Below, piece by piece: positions 41,601 through 54,049 of a DNA stretch of 64,000 nucleotides. Within the stretch, counting starts at the first letter, position 1. Each line of letters begins with the position of its first letter. The stretch spans positions 15,513,501-15,577,500 of the forward strand of contig CM050656.1 of assembly GCA_027574665.1 (NCBI GenBank), in the 5' to 3' direction. The position numbers were made by a program, and so were the translations under genes. This DNA comes from Rhynochetos jubatus. Lineage: Eukaryota; Chordata; Aves; Eurypygiformes; Rhynochetidae. The notes under the pieces were generated by a model, which ran no database searches, was not told where the DNA came from, and saw only the letters and a list, made by a program, of their open reading frames with translations.

Positions 41601-42491
41601 TACAGTGGTTTTTGACACAATGTATGTTTTGCACAAAGCGGTATCTGTAAAAGCAAAACATCTGGGTGAATATCTGGACCATAGTTTTGTTTCTAAAGCA
41701 TTTGATACTGCTTCGTTACTCCTAGAGAAGTTACCTATCTTTAGGAATTCTCTCATGCAGAGAAACATGTTAAAAATGAAAATTCCCTGAAACACGCATA
41801 TGATTTTTGAGAGGGACAGGAAGATTATTATACAGTACAGATCTGCTGTTTGCTGTACCGATCATTTATGTACTTGTTCAAAATGTTAGCTGTCTGTGGT
41901 TTAATTTATGTAAAAGGCAGAGCAAGGAGCACTGAAGTTCAGCAGGTGAAGTATCGGCAAATACGTTGTATCTGGTGGCACAGACATGCCCATGCTGGGG
42001 ACAGAAAACAGCTAAACAAAAGAAACCAACTCCTCCCAGAGAAAGGAAGACACAAATTAAGAAAGACTAATGAAGTTCGAATTAAGGCTTTGGCTTGTTG
42101 TTGGTTTGTTTGTTTGTGAAATCACTTCTGTATTTGCAAATCCTGCCTGCACTGCTGCTTCCCACCTTCAGACATGGCCTTTCCGGCTGTGCCCAAAAAG
42201 GGCTGAAAGAAGCAGAGAGGAACAAGCTGGGAACAGGAATGTGCAATCTAGCTGTGCAGGCAGGCACCACTGTCTGCCCTGGCAAGGGTTAGAAGTGAAG
42301 AGGAATTTACTCCTTTCCCACATTAAGGACACAGCAGCAGTGGTGTAGGGATGTGACAGTTTCGTGGAAGGTGCTTCAGTTAACGTGGTACCAGGTCAGA
42401 CTGTCGCTGGTGAGGGTTACTGCCAGTGTGACAGAACAGCAATATATGTAATACATCCTTTAAGCTCAATTCCATTTTTTTTCTTTTTTAG

Positions 42492-42705
42492 GTTTCAGCC
42501 GAGCAGCACTACCTTTTGGTTTGGTTAGGAGGGAGCTCTCCTGCGAAGGCTACTCCATTGACCTCCGGTGTCCAGGAAGTGATGTTATTATGATAGAAAG
42601 TGCTAACTATGGACGGACAGATGACAAGATTTGTGATGCTGACCCTTTCCAGATGGAGAATACAGAATGCTTCCTTCCAGACGCCTACAAAATTATGACA
42701 CAAAG
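42492..42705 (+). CDS. ADGRL2: ADGRL2 (latrophilin 2) lectin-domain exon 1
   Basis: This internal exon encodes the first two thirds of the SUEL/rhamnose-binding-type lectin domain of an adhesion GPCR. In the latrophilin family this extracellular domain binds teneurins at synapses. The acceptor is a T-rich tract ending in AG at 42490-42491, and the donor is AAAG/GTAAAA at 42706. The exon completes a Gly codon begun upstream and then reads [52 protein letters not shown] and [14 protein letters not shown], ending two bases into an Arg codon. Four of the eight lectin cysteines lie here (SCEG, RCPG, KICD, ECFL). The text fits ADGRL2 better than the ADGRL1 and ADGRL3 versions I remember, which differ around [12 protein letters not shown]. 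Length is 214 bases with no stop. The exon carrying the signal peptide must lie upstream and was not found in the window. Confidence 0.97.
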
Positions 42706-43797
42706 GTAAAAATATTTACACTATTTTGAGGACTAAAGGGGAAAAATATCTGAATTAATATCGTAAGAGGTATATACTGTAGCAAATGCTGAGTTGTAGT
42801 TGGCACTTTGTTACTGAGATATTATTTCTATGTAATAATATGAGAAGGAATAAAAACTAAAGAGAGGGTTTGGTTTTTTTTTTTTTAAACTGATGTGCAA
42901 AAGTTAAAAAGCAGGCAGATAACTGCAGGGAGAGTGGAACAATTCAATTCTTTGGAGATTCCCTGTCTCCTTGCATTTTAGGTGGTCAAACAGTATTCAA
43001 AATGCGCCTAAATGGCTGCTGCATTTTTCAGTAACTTCTGCATCCCCTGGCAAGGTTACACGTTTCCTATGACTGCAGTAAATCCATTGCCGTAGTTCCC
43101 ACCTGTAAAATGCATCCAGTGGAAAATGCCAGAATGATTATATGTCACCATACATGGGTGTACAGAAGCATATATGCATATAAGCACAATTTACGTTACA
43201 TCTTAGTGGCAGTGATTGTCATCTAGAGAAGACAGTCAGAACAGCCAATAAAAGTTTTTTAGTACAAAAGGTGCATCAGACCTACGATTCACAGAAATTC
43301 CTGTGCTACAGGCCACATATGGACAGCAGTTACCTAGTACTGACAGTTGTGGAAATGTCAGCACAAATCAGTCATTGGCATTGTTACTGGCTTAAACTAC
43401 AAGACCGGGTAAATTCAGGACTGGTGAGAAGTTTTCCTCCCAGTGCATTTTTCCTGGGGTGGAAGTATCTGAACAAAAAGGGGATGGGAATAACGTGGGA
43501 CGTTTCTGGTGCTTTACACAGATGTGTCAGACGGGACATCCAAATTGTCCTGAATGCTGTGCTCCATTTACTGCACTCTGTTTGAACATGGCAGCACTCA
43601 GAGTAACATACAGTCACGTCTCAAAAATAATCTTCCATTTTGATTTCCCAGTGCACTCAGGTTGTCATGAGTGTGACTTAAAACTTTATCATTTTCATGT
43701 GAATGCATGGATTTTCTCTACTTCTGTAGTCAAATATTTGGGCTAGATCTCAGGCTTCAATTTCAAATGCTGGAGGTGAATTAAGGATATCAGGCCT

Positions 43798-44491
43798 TTT
43801 ATTCTTTTCCGGTGTTCAACCTGTGACTTGTTCTGTGATCAGTAAGGGAAAGGCTCCATCGCTGTGCTAGTAAAAAGGTAATATAACTTCTTTAAATCAT
43901 GTTTGAATTATCTTTTTGTGGTTCTAGTTCGTTGTTGTTAATTAGATCAAGCCAGATTTCCGTTGAGACTGCAGCAGCAGTGTCATCATCCTCTAATCTG
44001 TCAACTCCCTTTGAAACCACCTTCAGTTGCTTTTGTAAATGTAGTGCCTCTCTGTAGACTTCCTTGTTGTGTAAAATGCATGTTGTGTTTTGATCAAAGT
44101 CCTCCTTATGTTCACTGCAAATATACAGATTAAGGTAGTCAGAGACAAAATATAGAGGCACAGTCTTGCTTAAAGTGACATCAGACTGTTACTGGAAAGC
44201 TGAAATTTCAATCCTCCCCTTTCAATTAATCTATTGCACGCTTATGATAGCAGAGAATATTTTTGAACTTCCCCCAATCTTCCACTTTTACCCTTTTTTC
44301 AACAGATCAAAATGAAGTTGTGATTGCATGTATGGCATTGGTTCAGAATATCTATTCTTGGAGAGTTTTTCGTTTTTATTCCTTTTTTTTGTCTCAACAA
44401 ATGGCAAAGATCGTTTGACACTTCGCTTTCTATTTTTGTCTGGCATTAATAGTAATTTGAAAGTTTGCTTTCGTAGTTTCTTTCTCAAATC
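43798..44491 (-). other. Candidate antisense exon pair (3' terminal pair)
   Basis: On the minus strand, a possible exon at 44491-44292 follows an acceptor ending TTAATGACAG. It reads DLRKKLRKQTFKLLLMPDKN and later SEPMPYMQSQLHFDLLKK, and ends AAAAAAGG/GTAAAA. A possible terminal exon starts at 44114 after TATATTTGCAG. The junction restores a GG/T Gly codon, giving KKGEHKEDFDQNTTC, and the frame runs through LQKQLKVVSKGVDRLEDDD to a TAA at 43892. AATAAA lies at 43803-43798, about 90 bases past the stop. The intron would be 177 bases. The basic then acidic composition suggests no known family to me. It may belong with the pair at 47588-48513, but the exons that would link them were not resolved. 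Confidence 0.28.
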
Positions 44492-44798
44492 CTGTCATTA
44501 AGTAGAAAAGCTGTCTCTAGCCTTGTTTAATCTTTTCTCTAAATTGCTCAATTTGTGCTGTATTGCAGGCATAGAAGAACATTGCAAATTTCTTATGAAA
44601 TATTAAAAGTTCTTGTATCTCATTTATTTATAACTGCATTACTGATCATAATTTTTTGTTGTCTAAGGCAAACTGTTATTTGGTACTCAGCACATGTCCT
44701 CGATTTGATATCTAAAAGTATCACATCAGCTGTATTTTGATGGCAGCAATTGTATAGAAAAATCTCACCTGAAGGACTATCAGATTCATTGGTTTTCC

Positions 44799-44820
44799 TT
44801 TTTTTTTTTTTTTTTTTTTT
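44799..44820 (+). repeat. Poly-T run (22)
   Basis: Twenty-two consecutive T. Read on the minus strand it is a poly-A, but no open frame with a poly(A) signal precedes it at a suitable distance, so it is listed only as a homopolymer. Confidence 0.85.
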
Positions 44821-47587
44821 AATCTGACTAGAAAGCAAACCAATCTGTTAGAACATTTGATCACAGGGAAGACTTTTCTTCCACTCCTTTAGAAATAAGC
44901 AGAAATAGTTTCTGCATTGCTACTTAAAATCTTAAGTGTTTACTTTTAAGGACTAATGATACGTGTTCATCACTTTAGCCAGGAGTATTTGTACCACTGC
45001 ATTTGACCACTCACTTCAGTTTAGACCTGCAGTTAAATGTAGTTCGACGGCAATTACTAAATACTCATCATTCATTTGCAACATTACGCCACAGCTTTTG
45101 CACAGCAACTACATTTACTGGTTACAAGATGAAACCACCATCTTAATCAGATCAATACTGTGAAATCTGAAGATTGAAAAATTAAGATGAGGTTTCCAGT
45201 TTAACAAAGCCATGTAATCACATGCCCTGCTCCCCTTCCAGAGAATTTGAGATACTAGCACACAAACTTTGCCAGTGTCCACTGAGGCGTCAGCTCCTCT
45301 TTCTCAGAACAAGCTGCTGCTTAATCTTTTCTCCCTCCCTTTTCTTTCTTTTCTGCAGTTCTGAAAAGATTTTTAACTTAATGCTTTCCTAGGAAGCCTG
45401 ACTAGAAGACTAATGACTTCATTGCTTTGCTTTTACCTTTGTAAAGTAGTTATTAAATTTTTAGTCCCTGATTGAAATTACATCCCAATTATTCTAGAAT
45501 AAAGTCTTTCAGATGTATTTAGATCCCGTGTAAACTTCAGACTGACACAGTTAAAATTAAAGCTTTGAAGAAAGAGACTAGACCTTTAGAAAATCCCTCT
45601 CCCCGTTCACACTTCTCTGATAATTAACCCCGGAGTTTGCGTACAGTCAAGTTTGAGATCCTACCATGCGGTAAAGTTGAGTATAGAAATAATAAGCTTA
45701 TTTCTAGAATATTTGGTGAGGGAGTAGTGTGAGTGACAGAGGACCCACATTTCAGACAGTTAGATCTTAAAATAGTCAAACTCCTTGGTGCTCCGCTGTC
45801 CGTTAGCAGGGACACATATCCTCTGTTTCCTCTTAGTTTAAAAAGAAATGAAATGAACAGGGAAGCAGAAGATGTAAGGCAGGATGAGGAAATGCTCGCT
45901 CATAAAGTGTGTTTGTGTGGCTGTAACCAGAAACTGTGATGCGACTTTGAAGTTGATAAGGCTAACGAGTAGTGCTCTTTATAGGCACAGCAGAGATTTG
46001 AAAATTAACATGATAAAATTTACTTCTGACCTAGTCTGAAGTCCACTTCCATTGTAAGCGGATTGCAGGTGGATTGCGTGAGTTACATTCAAACTGCCTG
46101 TGCGTTCATGGGGACGTTCTGCCTCCAGTGTCAACTTCACAGCCCAGCTGTGCAGCTGCAGGTGGATGGACCATAGGTTTTGTTAGGACAGGCACTAAGG
46201 GTTACATAGATACTACATAGTGTTTGGATTTCTATTTTATTAACTTAAAATAATAACACATATTTAAAAGTGCTTGTAAATACATACTTAAAATACATTT
46301 CAAAGGCAAAGGCTTATAGTTTTTCCTTTAAACTTTTTGTTTAGGAAAGGCTCCCCATTATTTTAATAATTAGACACCATAACTATCTTGTGATTCCAGT
46401 ACATTGCAATTAGATATTTTTTGCTTGTGGATTTAAATAAATACTTGGGTAGTGTGGCAGATAATAATTCTGAATAATATAATTTTAAATATTGAGAAAT
46501 CCAATATTAAAAAAATGTCAGGTCCGTTCCATTGTGTTTAATTTTTTTGAGTAATCTGCAGTTGTAGCTATTGTTGGGGCTTGTAGAAAATTAACATTTT
46601 AAAAGAAAATACAGCCTATTAACTCTGAATCGATGTAATCTTTTACTTAGATGCAAAATTCAAGTATTTAATGTTGACAGTCAAATTAATTTTAACTTCA
46701 GAAAGAAAACATTGTTTCTCTCCTAATAAAGGCTAAAATACTTTGAATTTTTAAATAAGAACTTCTGATCTGTGTTTTAATACTGAGAGCATAGTTGTGA
46801 TCATTAAAAAAAGGAAAAATTAGAAATGTTTAAAATTACAGATTTTGCAGACCATGCAAACATCCACATTAAAAAATACAATCTGACAATGGGTGTATTC
46901 AGTTTATTTTTGGTCTGCAACAGAAAGGAGGTTATATCAGTGTTGCGCTGAAATGGCCTTGAAATTCCATTTTTATCTGCAGTTTATACTATAATTGTAG
47001 CTTTCTGTGATCTTCACTGAACATATTTAATCAGTATCATTTTGCTTTTTAAATACGCAGAAAGAAAGCAAACCTCATTATAATACATAAGCATAAATAT
47101 AAAAATATGTGAGGTATAATAGATGGATTTAAGGAACTGTAATTTTTTTAAATTCCCTTCCCTTTCAAAACATTGCTGCAGAAAAGTTAAAGGATTAGAA
47201 GAAGAATAAATCCTCTTCAGCAGTGAGTGTTTTTCTGTTGCACATATCCTGTCCTATCTATAGCACGTGCAACACATGTACCTTCAATTACCATGGCCTC
47301 ATGACACCAGTGAAGAGTTCATGCTTGGGTTTTTGTTACCGGGAACTTTTCTCCCATGGTAATACTCTTAACCTGTTACGTCCATCATCTCTCTGCAAGA
47401 CAGCTGCACTTAAACCGAGGGTCTTCTAAATGTAAGTGAAATGCCTCCTGCTCCACAGAGTGCTCAAGGATACGCTGCTTCCTTCAGCTTTCCTATTCCT
47501 TCTCCTGAGACTATTTTTTTAATCCTTCCCAGTGGGAGAATGGAGATATTCATTCTTTTCCACCAATTCACATGTCCAACAAATATG

Positions 47588-48513
47588 TCATTTTGAAAAA
47601 AATCCTGTATATAGACAAGAGTGAGACGGTTTTGAAAGAGAACAAAATGAGTTCTCGGAAGAAGACACATCTCTCAAGCCCTCTGTCTCATTCCTGCTTG
47701 TCAGGTCTTCAGAGGAAACACTGTCATACCATATTAGTGTCCTTTCAAGTGAAAACAAGTTTGGTCTGTTCTGTAATGTGAGTGAATAAAGAAAATCTTC
47801 GACTGGACTCCGGGCTTGGATGGATAGTGGGTAAATCTCCTGTAACTGATTAATCTCACTCATCGGAGTGAAAAGGTCTAGCCAAAAGCAAGCCTCATGC
47901 AGGGCGTCTTTGCTGGTAGAGGCAAAACCTGCTATGGGGTCACTGCAGAGCTGAATTTTTTGAGCCTTTACAAGACTTCCACAGAGAAGCATTTTAGTGC
48001 CTCAAAAATAGCTTCCTCAGACAGGGCCCACGGTTATTCTGCATTTAAACTATATCACGCTTCAGATTTGCATTTCTTAATGTGACTTAAAACAGTTTTC
48101 ACGGGCAGGATTTTATCCTCTGCCATTCACAAATGACGGTGATTGCGGTAAAGGCACTTCAGGGGTCTGCCAGGCTTAGACAAGGGCTCTGGTGACCCCT
48201 ACTGCTACCCTTGCCTTTTCCCTTGCTTTTCCTTCTGCAGATGAGATTACCAAAGATACTGTGTAGTGAAAAGTGTCTCAGAACAAGACATATACCTTGC
48301 CTTTTTCTGCTTTCTGGTCATTAAAAGCTGGCACATCTGCTCTTTTCGTGTCATGGAAATGTGGGTGTTGGTGATAGGATAGCAGAGGGTGATGTGGATA
48401 AGGGGTACGTTCTCGGAATTTAGGCACATCACAGTTGCTGTGGTACTGATACTTCTGTCATGTACGAGGTCCTTCTTTTCCTTTGGCACACCAGTGGTTT
48501 CTGTTTCAGCTTG
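47588..48513 (-). other. Candidate antisense exon pair (upstream pair)
   Basis: On the minus strand, a possible exon at 48513-48296 follows an acceptor ending TTGTCAG and ends at CAAG/GTATATG. It reads QAETETTGVPKEKKDLVHD and later NTHISMTRKEQMCQLLMTRK, with many C or G third positions (for example ATC CAC ATC ACC CTC TGC). A second possible exon starts at 47942 after CTCTGCAG. The two join in frame as an AG/T Ser codon, giving KKASDPIAGFASTSKDALHE and continuing without a stop for about 118 codons to 47588. The intron would be 353 bases. I do not recognise the protein. The exon's own donor is uncertain (a weak ATG/GTATGA lies inside the frame). Chance open frames of this length do occur in the window. 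The evidence is the codon pattern plus the matched phase, so this is a hypothesis. Confidence 0.3.
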
Positions 48514-48729
48514 CTGACAACTGCTTCACAAAACATTTACCATATAAGATTATCAACATTAGGTATCTTTTTTTGACCATCTTTTAAAAATGAAGGCTTT
48601 TACTCATGTGAAACAGACTTATGTCTTAGTATGGCATTCACTTCTGTGAGTATTTTGATGTAGCAGAAGCTTAAAATGCTCTTTATTTTTAACCTAAGCT
48701 TTACACAATACCAGGCCATGGCCTGATTG

Positions 48730-48730
<1 letters not shown>

Positions 48731-48760
<30 letters not shown>

Positions 48761-48771
48761 GTTTTGTTTTG
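48731..48771 (+). repeat. (TTTTG)8 microsatellite
   Basis: Eight uninterrupted TTTTG units directly follow a 14-base perfect palindrome (CAGGCCATGGCCTG, 48712-48725). It is probably polymorphic in length. Confidence 0.95.
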
Positions 48772-48880
48772 TGTTCTGTGTGTTAGTCACATGTCTTAGA
48801 TATGACTCAAATGTAAAGAAAAAAGCAGAAATACGTGTAGCCTGTTTTCATGAATTAGGCATAATCAGAGAGCCTAGAAT

Positions 48881-48919
48881 ATTCATGAAGCATACCGTAG
48901 AAATTCATGAAGCATACCG
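48881..48919 (+). repeat. 17-base tandem repeat, two copies
   Basis: ATTCATGAAGCATACCG occurs perfectly at 48881-48897 and 48903-48919, with a period of 22. The lack of differences points to a recent duplication. Confidence 0.9.
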
Positions 48920-51810
48920 GTTTTTTTTCAGAAAAAACCAGTAACACCCATGACTGAGAAGAACCTTATCTGGCATTATGCATTTTCACTATGATTAATT
49001 CTAATATGAAAGTAGTAGGTCTAGTTTACTCATTAAGAATAGGGGGGTTTATTAATGGCATTGTTCCATCATGGCATTACTAAGTAAATTAAATACAAAT
49101 CCTCATATTATGAGGTTCTGAGCAGTCAGGTAAGGTGAAGTAGCTGTCAGTGGTACTTGATCATCTCTTTGCAGTGTTTTCTATTATTATTTTCTGCAAA
49201 AGGAATTATAGTACACATGTGCAGGCACATAGCACACACGTGCGTTACTGTGATTACGGCATTGGACAAGCTACAGAGGAAACAACAAAAGGATCATTGA
49301 TACCAGATAATGACATTTAAAATTTAGATTTAGTTTACTTCAAAAAAGATTGGATTAATTGTTTTACCAGGGTGTAGCTTGATATTTTATTTTGTGTTTT
49401 CAACAACATTTCTTAAAAGTTGTTTTCTTTCCTTTATTATTGGCATAAAAACTATCTAATTCTTCTTAAGTCAGTGTATATCTTATCTGGCAGGATGGTA
49501 TGCACATATTCATCAGTCTTGCTGTTCATGAGTGAAAATAAATATAAATAAGTATACATAAGTTTTTAGGTATTATATGCTGTTTCTTGTATATATGAGC
49601 GTCACATAAAATATGTGCTTAAGCCTGTGATTTTCTAGGGGTTTTTTTCTGATTTCTGAAATGGGCTCTACTAGGTGTGCATACTGTTTAGCCTACAGTT
49701 AATCATGTACTGTATGTTTTGGGTATGTAATTACCTCTTTTAGTAGTTTACTGATGTTTTTGAGAACTTGACTGGGACCACATGACCACATTGCTTAATC
49801 TTCAACATCTCTCAGTTGAATGTTGTGTCTTCTTGGATGAATTTATATGAATTTTATATAGTTTTCGATTTTCTGGCCTAGCCAAGTTAGGTTCCTGGTT
49901 TAGTTGCACTAAGAACTTTATTATTAAAAAATCTGATTTACTTATATATTACTGTGTCAAATTTAGTTTGTATAGAATAATACTGTAATAATTGAAGCCT
50001 ATTAATTCCTCCCACCCCAATACATCCTCTATAGCACTTAGCCAAAACAGCTACATTATCTGATAAGTTGATTTAGGACTTTATACATGTGTTCATATAG
50101 CCATTTATCTCAACCCTTGCTGAGGAGACCTTTATTAAGCTGTGATGACTGCTGAATATGAAATGTAACCAAGATTATTTTTTTATTCAAATATAATTTA
50201 AATATTCATCAAAGAGGAGTTATGCTTGAAACTGACAGAGACTATTAACATCAAAAAATATAATTAACTGCACTGGGTATCATGAAGCAGAGTTAGCCAA
50301 ATAGCCGAGAGGTCTAATTGCTCTAGAGTCTGAGAAGCAATAGTTTTATTTTATACTGTTGCTGTGGAATTAATAGTGATGTGGTTTCCTATGCGAGGCA
50401 ATTAAAAGCTGCCTGTTAAGGTTCATTGCATTATAGGAAATCCGTCGAATATCACTTAGTAAACAGAATTGACATGGAAAAGGTACATGAAGATGGGCAG
50501 AGCAGGGTATAGATCATAAATTAGGACAGATTAATATGAATTAATTATATGTAAGTAAATTATGAGTACTTTTTAGTGTTATAAAGTCAGCAGTAGCAAT
50601 GAAAGTGAAAAGTTTTCATTAGTGACACAAAGGAAATAGAATTTAAAGATTATTACAGTGAAGCTGTTTAATTCAGAGGAAAGGAATAGAAGAGTAACAT
50701 GGTTTTAAAAATTAAAAAGTAGCTACAGAGTAGTATAGAAATGAGGAGTTCTCATATTCTGGAAATTTCCTTCTGCCACAGAATAATCTCCTACTTATAA
50801 TAAAAAGAACCTTCTGACCTTTGTGGCTCAATTAAGCTTTTTAGTTGAATTCAACAAGAAAAAACTTCCTTATTGAATCTCATAGATTCTGCCTGTGCCC
50901 AGGCTATACTGTCTGAAAGGGGGTGGCCATATTCATGGCGTTTTGACATTAATGAGGTTGCTGAAATGGAAAAGTTTAAGGATCAAAGATACAAGCAATA
51001 ACAGTATTTTACAGCACTTCCTTTTTTTCTCTCTAATAATAAAATTGCAATCTAATTGCTTAATAAATGGTCCATCATTACTGAAAGACATAGATAATTC
51101 CCCACTTTGCATTTTATTTTCTGCATATTGCAGAACAATAATTAGCAAAAAACGCTCTGGTCACAAATGAAAGAGGTCTTTCTTTTTTTTTACTTTCATA
51201 TAGTAACTGTGAAAGAAAGGAGTTTGCGTTTAGTGTGATGGTCAACTTTTATGTTTTTTAAGAAGCTATCTTAAAAACTACTGTTGTACTGGTAAAATAA
51301 AATCAAACAAAGAATTCAACTGGAAGTCCTCTTTTATATAAAAATTGACTGTCTGTTTCATCCATTATTTAGCATGCTTATCCTGTTTATATCAGTGACA
51401 TAAGAGTGCGTGCTACTTTCTCAGAAGAGTACTGTCTTTGCCGCTTCACAGCACAGTGCCTTGTACTCCCAGGCTTGCACATGGTGTTAGCAGATATTTA
51501 AAGCACTTCAGCCTAACATTTTATAGGTCATGATGAACTGAGCCTATAAAACAAGTTACTGCAATGAAGTTAATGCAGTCTTAAGAGTGTTACGTACTCA
51601 GTATTCAGTATATTTTTAGCCTGCTGTAGACACATCAATGGGGAGGAAAGGTTCTTACCACGTAGAATTTTTTCATGTGAAATCTGCTTTATAATACATT
51701 CGCAGTGCAGAATCTTTACTACAGATTTACTACTGAAAGCTGTGTGTTTTTTTCCAGGTTTTCACTATAATACAGCAGCTATCAGAACCTTTGAATTTCA
51801 GTTTCTCTTG

Positions 51811-51860
51811 GCATGCACGCACAGGCACAGACAAACACACACGTGCACACAAAACACAGG
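51811..51860 (+). repeat. CA-rich degenerate microsatellite
   Basis: An interrupted (CA)n stretch with GCACGCACAGGCACAG and ACACACACGTGCACAC segments. It is an old, decayed dinucleotide repeat. Confidence 0.8.
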
Positions 51861-54049
51861 TCCTGTAACATTTTTATAAGGAATTAGGTAGCAGAATCGT
51901 TTAGTTGAGCAAGCTGTCCTGACCAGTCATATGACTCGAACATCTTACAGGAGGAAGTCTTGCTACTTCTTAATGACACCGAGCTGTGTAACATTTCATC
52001 TGGCAAGATGCGTATTTTGTCGTGGTATTTGCAAAGGCTCCTTAGTAGAAATCTGCGATCTTTAACCTTACTGTTCTTTGCTTCTCAGATATCTTGCTTC
52101 TTGTGATGCGTGTCTGTCTATACGATGAAGGAACAATTTTGAAATGTCTTTAATACACACATTTTTCCGGCACTGTAAAGTTGTTGTTTCACCATAACTA
52201 AGATTTTGTGCTCCTTTTCCTCTGCCTATTTAATACATAAATTCAGGCTGAGTTGTTAGCGTAACAGTAATATGGCAGTTCTGAACCCATAACCTTTGCC
52301 TGTTTACTGAATTTCTTAACAGCATTAAACTCAACTGTACTGTTAGACCTGTGAAGCTGTAGGTGTTTTCTCAGCTAGGATGTAGTAGCACTGATACTGC
52401 CTTCAGTGTATTATTCTAGTACCAGCATCACTGGTGGGTATGAAAAACATAATTTACTTTGTATATTTAGCTCTCTTAGATAATTTTGCTGCCTTTATGA
52501 CAGAGATACAGCAAAAGAACATCTCCTGGAGTCACATTTAAAACAGGAGCACTTTGGGTAATGTGCTGTAGACAGAACACATATGATTTAGTGCTCAGCT
52601 ATCATGCATGCCATCAGCAATGCCTTGTTGCTTTCTTATCAGTCACTTCCTGCTGTCAGCCCAGTGCTTATTTCAATAGAAAAGGATTTGCATCAAATGT
52701 AATACAGTATTATGTATGGCTAACATGGGGTTCTTAATTGTGCAGGCACATGAGACTCCTTCAGTAGTAGGCAGTTTGATAAAAGGATTAGATCATGAAT
52801 ATTTTTGACACAATTAAAGATTATCTGTGAATTGACAGAGTCAAGCCAGCGAATTTTCTGATGTGTTTTACAGAGGTTGACTCTGCTTGACTTGCATAAA
52901 AACCAACTGTGGAATATGCAGGATTTTTGCAGATGTAAAACAAGCAATTGAAAGCAGCCCCCTAAACTTTGTTGGGTTTAAAACTGGAAGTTTCAGGAAA
53001 CAGAAAGTACACAGCTCAAATCAGTAACTTAATCCTCTAACTTCAAATTGCAGAGGAAGTGGGATTGTGCTTTCCAAGTTACAGCAGAAGGATACTTTTG
53101 CAGGGGAAGTCCTATACCTGGAAGCCGTGCAAGTGTTCCAGATGATAATTAGATCCAGACATCACTGTGGGTAATGAATAACAGTGCTTTTGTGACAGGC
53201 ATTCCTCTCGGAAGAAAAGCATTTGTAGTGAGGTCTCTCAGAGACATTTTAATAGGAAATGCCACCACTGTTACAGAGTTGATTAAAGACCTACCAAGGG
53301 ACAGCACTTCTGGAAAAAATCAGCAGATGAAGTAAGAAAAGTTGTGATTTTATTATTAGTTATCAGTTTTATATATATATATATAACTTTAAAGCCATGA
53401 AATCCGCATTAAAAATGATGAGAAAAAGGACAGTACCATCTTGCTAGCAGATTGCACTTTTATACATCTTGTAAAATAACCATGTTGTCTTTTGGCCTCT
53501 TGCTCAGCATTTTGCTTCGAGTTCTGTTCAGCTGGAGAAATGAGTCACTCCGTAGCCCTGTGGAATTGGTAGATATGCAGCGGTGGGCACATGGTCTCTG
53601 TTGATGAAAATTATAACCTGAAAAGGGGATATTCCCTGAGGCAAGTTTACAAAAAACAATTTATTCTTTTTCACCCTGTAAAACTCATCTTACATGCAGG
53701 ATCTCTTGCATTATTACAAACTCTAATCCTCTGAGTGGGTAATTAACGGACCAGAAAAGCCATTTGTGGAAAGAAAGAGCCATAAGGGTGAAAAATATTT
53801 CTCCACTGAATGATCTTTAAGGAGTAAATAATTACAAGAGTGAGAGGTTTGGGATGACCAATCTAAATCTGAACATAATTAGGATGAACGCAGTGAAAAT
53901 CGAAGCAGTTGGCATGTGCAACAATTCTCATATCAGAAGACTAATTAAATATTTAAAAGCCCAAACCCCCTTACTATTCACAGAAAAATAACCTGCCACA
54001 AAAGGGTCTGTAACTTTGCAGATAATTAGGAAGGGTTACAGGGGGAAAA

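Larger units (their letters stand above)
32701..42491 (+). other. ADGRL2 upstream intron, segment 4, up to the lectin acceptor
   Basis: This is intronic DNA immediately 5' of the first lectin exon. It contains an AT dinucleotide palindrome (34252-34292), A/C tracts at 35853-35906 and 38568-38612, GC-richer patches near 36975-37025, 38690-38800 and 39990-40260, and a CpG-richer patch at 40391-40510 that looks conserved by eye. A perfect 16-base palindrome lies at 41397-41412. No exon was recognised. The segment ends with the T-rich acceptor tract at 42473-42491. Confidence 0.8.

Noticed and set aside
41403-41795. 130-codon minus-strand frame
   Set aside because: Hydrophobic, A/T-ending codons with no good flanking splice pair. 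An overlapping + frame is equally open.
1-42491. Search for the upstream exon with the ADGRL2 signal peptide
   Set aside because: No sequence encoding a start, a hydrophobic leader and a donor leaving one base was recognised, so the exon is taken to lie outside the window.
43271-43746. Two overlapping + strand frames after the first lectin exon
   Set aside because: They read like protein but lie past the clear donor at 42706 and have no acceptor with a fitting phase. They show how misleading chance frames are here.
45733-45939. Protein-like + strand frame
   Set aside because: No splice sites that would fit ADGRL2, whose next exon joins directly from 42705 to 63286.
50933-51148. Minus-strand frame after an acceptor-like ATATGCAG
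   Set aside because: The acceptor is acceptable but no good donor was found and the second half is low-complexity Leu/Ile. Not strong enough to add to the antisense candidate.
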